Below, one piece after another: positions 60,813-64,000 of a DNA stretch of 64,000 bases. The stretch comes from Sandaracinobacteroides sp039808025 (GTDB lineage: Bacteria > Pseudomonadota > Alphaproteobacteria > Sphingomonadales > Sphingomonadaceae), in assembly GCA_039808025.1 (NCBI GenBank), contig JBDHSK010000001.1, positions 248,001 to 312,000 of the forward strand. The letters run 5' to 3'. Numbering within the stretch: position 1 is the first letter of the stretch; each line of letters opens with the position of its first letter. Below the pieces are notes generated by a model. That model searched no databases. It was not told the DNA's origin and saw only the letters and a program-made list of their open reading frames with translations. A program made the translations under genes and the position numbers.

Positions 60813-63800
60813 GGGGCGCCTCCTGCTGCATCTTATCGCCATCCGCAGCGGTTCGAGACTGGCGACTGAGCCAGCGACGGGCCGAAACATAGAACAATGG
60901 GGTAAAATAAATGCCCAGCAAGGTGGCAGCGATCATTCCGCCCATCACCCCTGTCCCCACCGCATGACGGCTGGCCGCACCGGCGCCACTGGCAATCACC
61001 AGGGGAACCATCCCCAGAATGAAAGCAAAACTGGTCATCAGAATCGGCCGCAGGCGCTGACGGGCGGCTTCGAGGGTCGCACCCAGCACATCCTTGCCGT
61101 CGGCCTCATCCTCGATCGCAAACTCGACGATCAGAATGGCATTCTTGGCTGCAAGACCGATGATGGTGATAAGGCCGACATTGAAATACACATCAGCCGA
61201 CAGGCCCCGCGCCATGGTGAACAATATGGCTCCCAGCGCTCCGAACGGCACCACCAGCAGCACCGCCAGCGGAATGGCCCAGCTTTCATACAGGGCCGCC
61301 AGCAACAGAAACACCACCAGCATCGAAAGGCCAAGCAACAGGCCAACCTGTCCGCCCGCTTCCTTTTCCTCAAAGGCGGTGCCCGTCCACTCATATGCCT
61401 GACCAGAGCCCAGCACCGAGCCGGCAATCCGTTCCATCTCTTCAATGGCGTCACCACTTGAATGGCCGGCCGCCGCCGCGCCAGAGATGGTCAGCGCCGG
61501 ATAGCCGTTATACCGCTGCAACTGCACCGGTCCCGACATCCACCGCACGGTGGTAAAGGCGGAAAACGGCACCATCTGGCCCTGATTGTTTCTGACTCTC
61601 AGCCGCAGCACGTCTTCCGGGGTCATGCGCTGGCTGGCTTCCGCCTGCAACAACACCCGCAGCATGTTGCCATCGCTGTTGAAATCATTGGCATAGGCCG
61701 ATCCGAAGCTGATCGACAGCGTGGCGTTCACATCGGCGATCGACAGCCCCAGCGCCCGCGCCTGCACCCGGTCGATTTCCACATACAGCTGCGGCGCATC
61801 TCCTTGCCCCTCCGGTCGCACACCTGTCAGGATCGGGCTCTGACTGGCCTGCGCCAGAATGGCGTTTCGTGCGGCAGTCAGCCCCGCCATGTTGTTCCCG
61901 CTGCGATCTTCGATCTTCAGGGTAAATCCACTCGCGGTACCAAGGCTGGGAATGGGGGGCGGATTGATCGGAAATATAGTGGCCCCGGGGATCCCGGTCG
62001 ACATCATGAACACCCGTGCGATCAGCGAATCCACACCATGGGCCTTGCCGCTGCGTTCATCCCACGGCTTCAGTCCCACGAATGTCAGGGCCGAGGTCTG
62101 GCCCTGTCCGAAAAAATTGAACCCCAGCGCCGACACCACATTCGCCACTTCCGGCTGCTTCTGCAAAAAGGCCTCAACCTGCTTCACAGCCGCCTGGGTG
62201 CGTTGCATGGTAGATCCCGGGGCCCCTTCATAGTTCACCATGAAGGTTCCCTGGTCCTCCGAGGGCAGAAATCCGCCGGGCAGCCGCACGAACAGCAGGG
62301 CCGTCACTGCCAGCAGTGCCAGAAACACCGCCAGCCACCTGAGAGGTGCCGGCAGCATCCGGCCAACCTGCCCGGTGTAGGTATCCGTCGTCCGGCGGAA
62401 CATCCGGTTGAACCAGCCAAAAAACCGGCCCAGCGGCCCATTTCCATAAGTATTGGCAGAGCCACCAGTCTGGTCTGACACCGGATGCGCCCGCAGCAAC
62501 GAGCCGCACAGGGCCGGTGTCAAGGTCAGCGCCAGCAATGCCGAAAACAGGATCGACACCGCCAGTGTCACCGAGAACTGCCGATAAATCCCCCCCGTAG
62601 ACCCCGGGAAGAACGCCATCGGGATGAACACCGCAGTCAGAACCAGGGTGATGCCGATGATGGCGCCACGAATCTGGCCCATCGCCTTGATGGTGGCCGG
62701 CACTGGCGCCAGCCCCTCCTCGGCCATGATCCGCTCGACATTTTCAACAACGACAATGGCGTCATCCACAAGGATGCCGATCGCCACCACCATGCCGAAC
62801 ATCGACAGCGTGTTGATGGAAAAGCCGAAAAGCCACAGGCCAAGACAAGCACCAAGCAGGGCGATCGGAACCACCAAAGCCGGTATCAAGGTGGCCCGCC
62901 AGTTCTGCAGGAACACGAACATCACCAGGAACACCAGCACCATCGCTTCGATCAGGGTCTGCGCCACATTCTTGATCGATGCATTGATGAACGGCGTGGT
63001 GTCATAGGGAATCACCCACTCGTAATCCGCCGGAAAACTCGATTCCAGTTGCGCCATGCGCTCACGAATGGCGTTGGCAGTGCCAACGGCATTGGCGCCC
63101 GAGGCCAGCTGCACACCCATCGCCGCCACCGTTACGCCGTTCAGAGTGGTCAGCGATCCATAGCTGTCGGCCCCAAGCTCTACGCGCGCCACATCGCCCA
63201 GTCGCACGGTCGAACCATCCGGGTCGGCGCGGACGATGATGTTGCGGAACTGCTCGGGGTCGGAAAAGCGGTTCTGGGTAATGATCTTGGCTGCAAACTC
63301 CCCGCCATTGCCCAGCGGCTGCTCGCCAATGCCGCCGCCGGCTGTCTGGCTGTTTTGTTCCTGCACCGCCGCCAGCGCTTCCGAAGGCGACAGCCCGAAC
63401 CCGGCCAGCCGCTCGGGGTCAAGCCAGATGCGCATGGCATATTGCGAACCAAACAGCCTGACATCGCCAACGCCATTCACCCGCCGAAGTTCATTGACGA
63501 TGTTGTTGGCAGCGTAATTACCAAGAGCCAGAGGGTCAGCCTGACCTGATTTCGACTTCAGGGCCACGATCATCACGAAATTGGCACTGTTATCGGTTAC
63601 CTGCACCCCCAGGCGTCGCACTTCTTCGGGCAGTCGCGGCTCGGCACGGTTCAGACGGTCCTGCACCTGGGTGCGCGCCACATTGAGATCGGTTCCCGAA
63701 CGAAACGTCAGACTGATCTGGGCAGTGCCGTTGCTGCGACTGGTCGACGCCATCGACTGGAAATTGTCGATCCCGTTCATCTCACGCTCGATCACCGAAG

Positions 63801-63984
63801 TGACGTTGCGGTCCATGGTTTCGGCATCCGCGCCATTATATGAAACCGAAAGGTTCAGGGTGGGCGGCGCTACCGAGGGATATTGCTCGATCGGCAGGTT
63901 GCTCAGGGCAATGGTACCGGCAAGCGCCACGAACAGGGCAATGACCCAGGCGAAAACCGGGTGCTCGACAAAAAAGCGGTTCAT
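60805..63984 (-). CDS. RND multidrug efflux pump inner membrane subunit (HAE1 family)
   Basis: 1059 residues, full length for AcrB/MexB. The N-terminus is MNRFFVEHPVFAWVIALFV; proton relay residues are in GILVDDAIVVVENVER (two Asp) and GLAAKNAILIVEF (Lys). Periplasmic porter domains and a C-terminal stretch rich in membrane helices complete it. It exports hydrophobic or amphipathic drugs using the proton gradient. No regulator gene is in the window. Confidence 0.97.
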   Translation of the reverse strand: MNRFFVEHPVFAWVIALFVALAGTIALSNLPIEQYPSVAPPTLNLSVSYNGADAETMDRNVTSVIEREMNGIDNFQSMASTSRSNGTAQISLTFRSGTDLNVARTQVQDRLNRAEPRLPEEVRRLGVQVTDNSANFVMIVALKSKSGQADPLALGNYAANNIVNELRRVNGVGDVRLFGSQYAMRIWLDPERLAGFGLSPSEALAAVQEQNSQTAGGGIGEQPLGNGGEFAAKIITQNRFSDPEQFRNIIVRADPDGSTVRLGDVARVELGADSYGSLTTLNGVTVAAMGVQLASGANAVGTANAIRERMAQLESSFPADYEWVIPYDTTPFINASIKNVAQTLIEAMVLVFLVMFVFLQNWRATLIPALVVPIALLGACLGLWLFGFSINTLSMFGMVVAIGILVDDAIVVVENVERIMAEEGLAPVPATIKAMGQIRGAIIGITLVLTAVFIPMAFFPGSTGGIYRQFSVTLAVSILFSALLALTLTPALCGSLLRAHPVSDQTGGSANTYGNGPLGRFFGWFNRMFRRTTDTYTGQVGRMLPAPLRWLAVFLALLAVTALLFVRLPGGFLPSEDQGTFMVNYEGAPGSTMQRTQAAVKQVEAFLQKQPEVANVVSALGFNFFGQGQTSALTFVGLKPWDERSGKAHGVDSLIARVFMMSTGIPGATIFPINPPPIPSLGTASGFTLKIEDRSGNNMAGLTAARNAILAQASQSPILTGVRPEGQGDAPQLYVEIDRVQARALGLSIADVNATLSISFGSAYANDFNSDGNMLRVLLQAEASQRMTPEDVLRLRVRNNQGQMVPFSAFTTVRWMSGPVQLQRYNGYPALTISGAAAAGHSSGDAIEEMERIAGSVLGSGQAYEWTGTAFEEKEAGGQVGLLLGLSMLVVFLLLAALYESWAIPLAVLLVVPFGALGAILFTMARGLSADVYFNVGLITIIGLAAKNAILIVEFAIEDEADGKDVLGATLEAARQRLRPILMTSFAFILGMVPLVIASGAGAASRHAVGTGVMGGMIAATLLGIYFTPLFYVSARRWLSRQSRTAADGDKMQQEAPHA

Positions 63985-63988
63985 TGCG

Positions 63989-64000
63989 TCAGCCTGCCTT
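63989..64000 (-). CDS. Last codons of an upstream gene, probably the efflux adaptor
   Basis: Five bases before the pump start, the minus strand reads Lys-Ala-Gly-stop at the window edge. In RND operons the periplasmic adaptor gene sits here, so this is probably its 3' end; too little is visible to confirm. Confidence 0.35.
   Translation of the reverse strand, partial: KAG

Overview
The window is GC-rich, gene-dense chromosomal DNA from an alphaproteobacterium, most likely a sphingomonad. The pointers are a secreted protein ending in a PEPxxWA-type sorting signal, a UPF0262 protein, COQ9, the ubiG-bpt pair, S10, M19 and DUF885 hydrolases, and a gene transfer agent (GTA) cluster of the Rhodobacter capsulatus type. 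Many neighbouring genes overlap by ATGA, GTGA or TGATG, so translational coupling is common. I saw no rRNA, tRNA, CRISPR array, integrase or insertion sequence.

Layout. 1-3107 (minus): a GMC oxidoreductase cut by the window edge, then bpt and ubiG. 3468-6765 (minus): a four-gene heme-copper operon in the order subunit II, subunit I, SCO/SenC, membrane protein. Subunit I has Asn where oxidases carry the cross-linked helix VI Tyr, and the gene order is that of norSY-senC-orf1, so a nitric oxide reductase of the sNOR type is a serious possibility. 6941-10009 (plus): three exported hydrolase-like proteins (amidohydrolase, M19 homologue, RidA). 10017-20683: acid phosphatase, acyl-CoA dehydrogenase, tsaC, a 2OG-Fe(II) oxygenase, S10 peptidase, HdeD-like protein, a lone gspN, asd and a DUF885 protein. 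20759-23328 (minus): mlaA, a 59-residue lipoprotein too short for ordinary ORF cut-offs, and tatABC. 23671-36571: PEP-CTERM protein, ArsR-methyltransferase fusion, rnd, lptC-lptA, aroK-aroB, a large exported protein of unknown function, a YtcJ-like amidohydrolase, a beta-hydroxyacid dehydrogenase, threonine dehydratase, rpsU-FKBP and COQ9, followed by ssb.

37044-54283 (minus) is the main accessory feature: a GTA-like capsid and tail cluster. It runs from a DUF6456-like protein through terminase, a holin-like protein, portal, protease and capsid to connectors, tail proteins, gp11-gp15 and a DUF2793 protein. It departs from the standard GTA plan in several ways. Three genes, including an 851-residue beta-helix spike-like protein, sit between capsid and connector genes behind an intrinsic terminator. 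The gp12 homologue carries an extra domain of about 570 residues. The gp14 NlpC/P60 peptidase is broken by a single frameshift. A divergent XRE regulator with a CI-like C-terminal domain (54382-54945) lies next to the cluster, and a 10-bp motif is shared by the regions in front of the terminase gene and the DUF6456 gene. This looks like a self-contained control module.

54949-64000: dcd, UPF0262, yggT-folD-marC, a polysaccharide flippase, and an RND efflux operon (outer membrane factor, inner membrane pump, and the last three codons of what is probably the adaptor).
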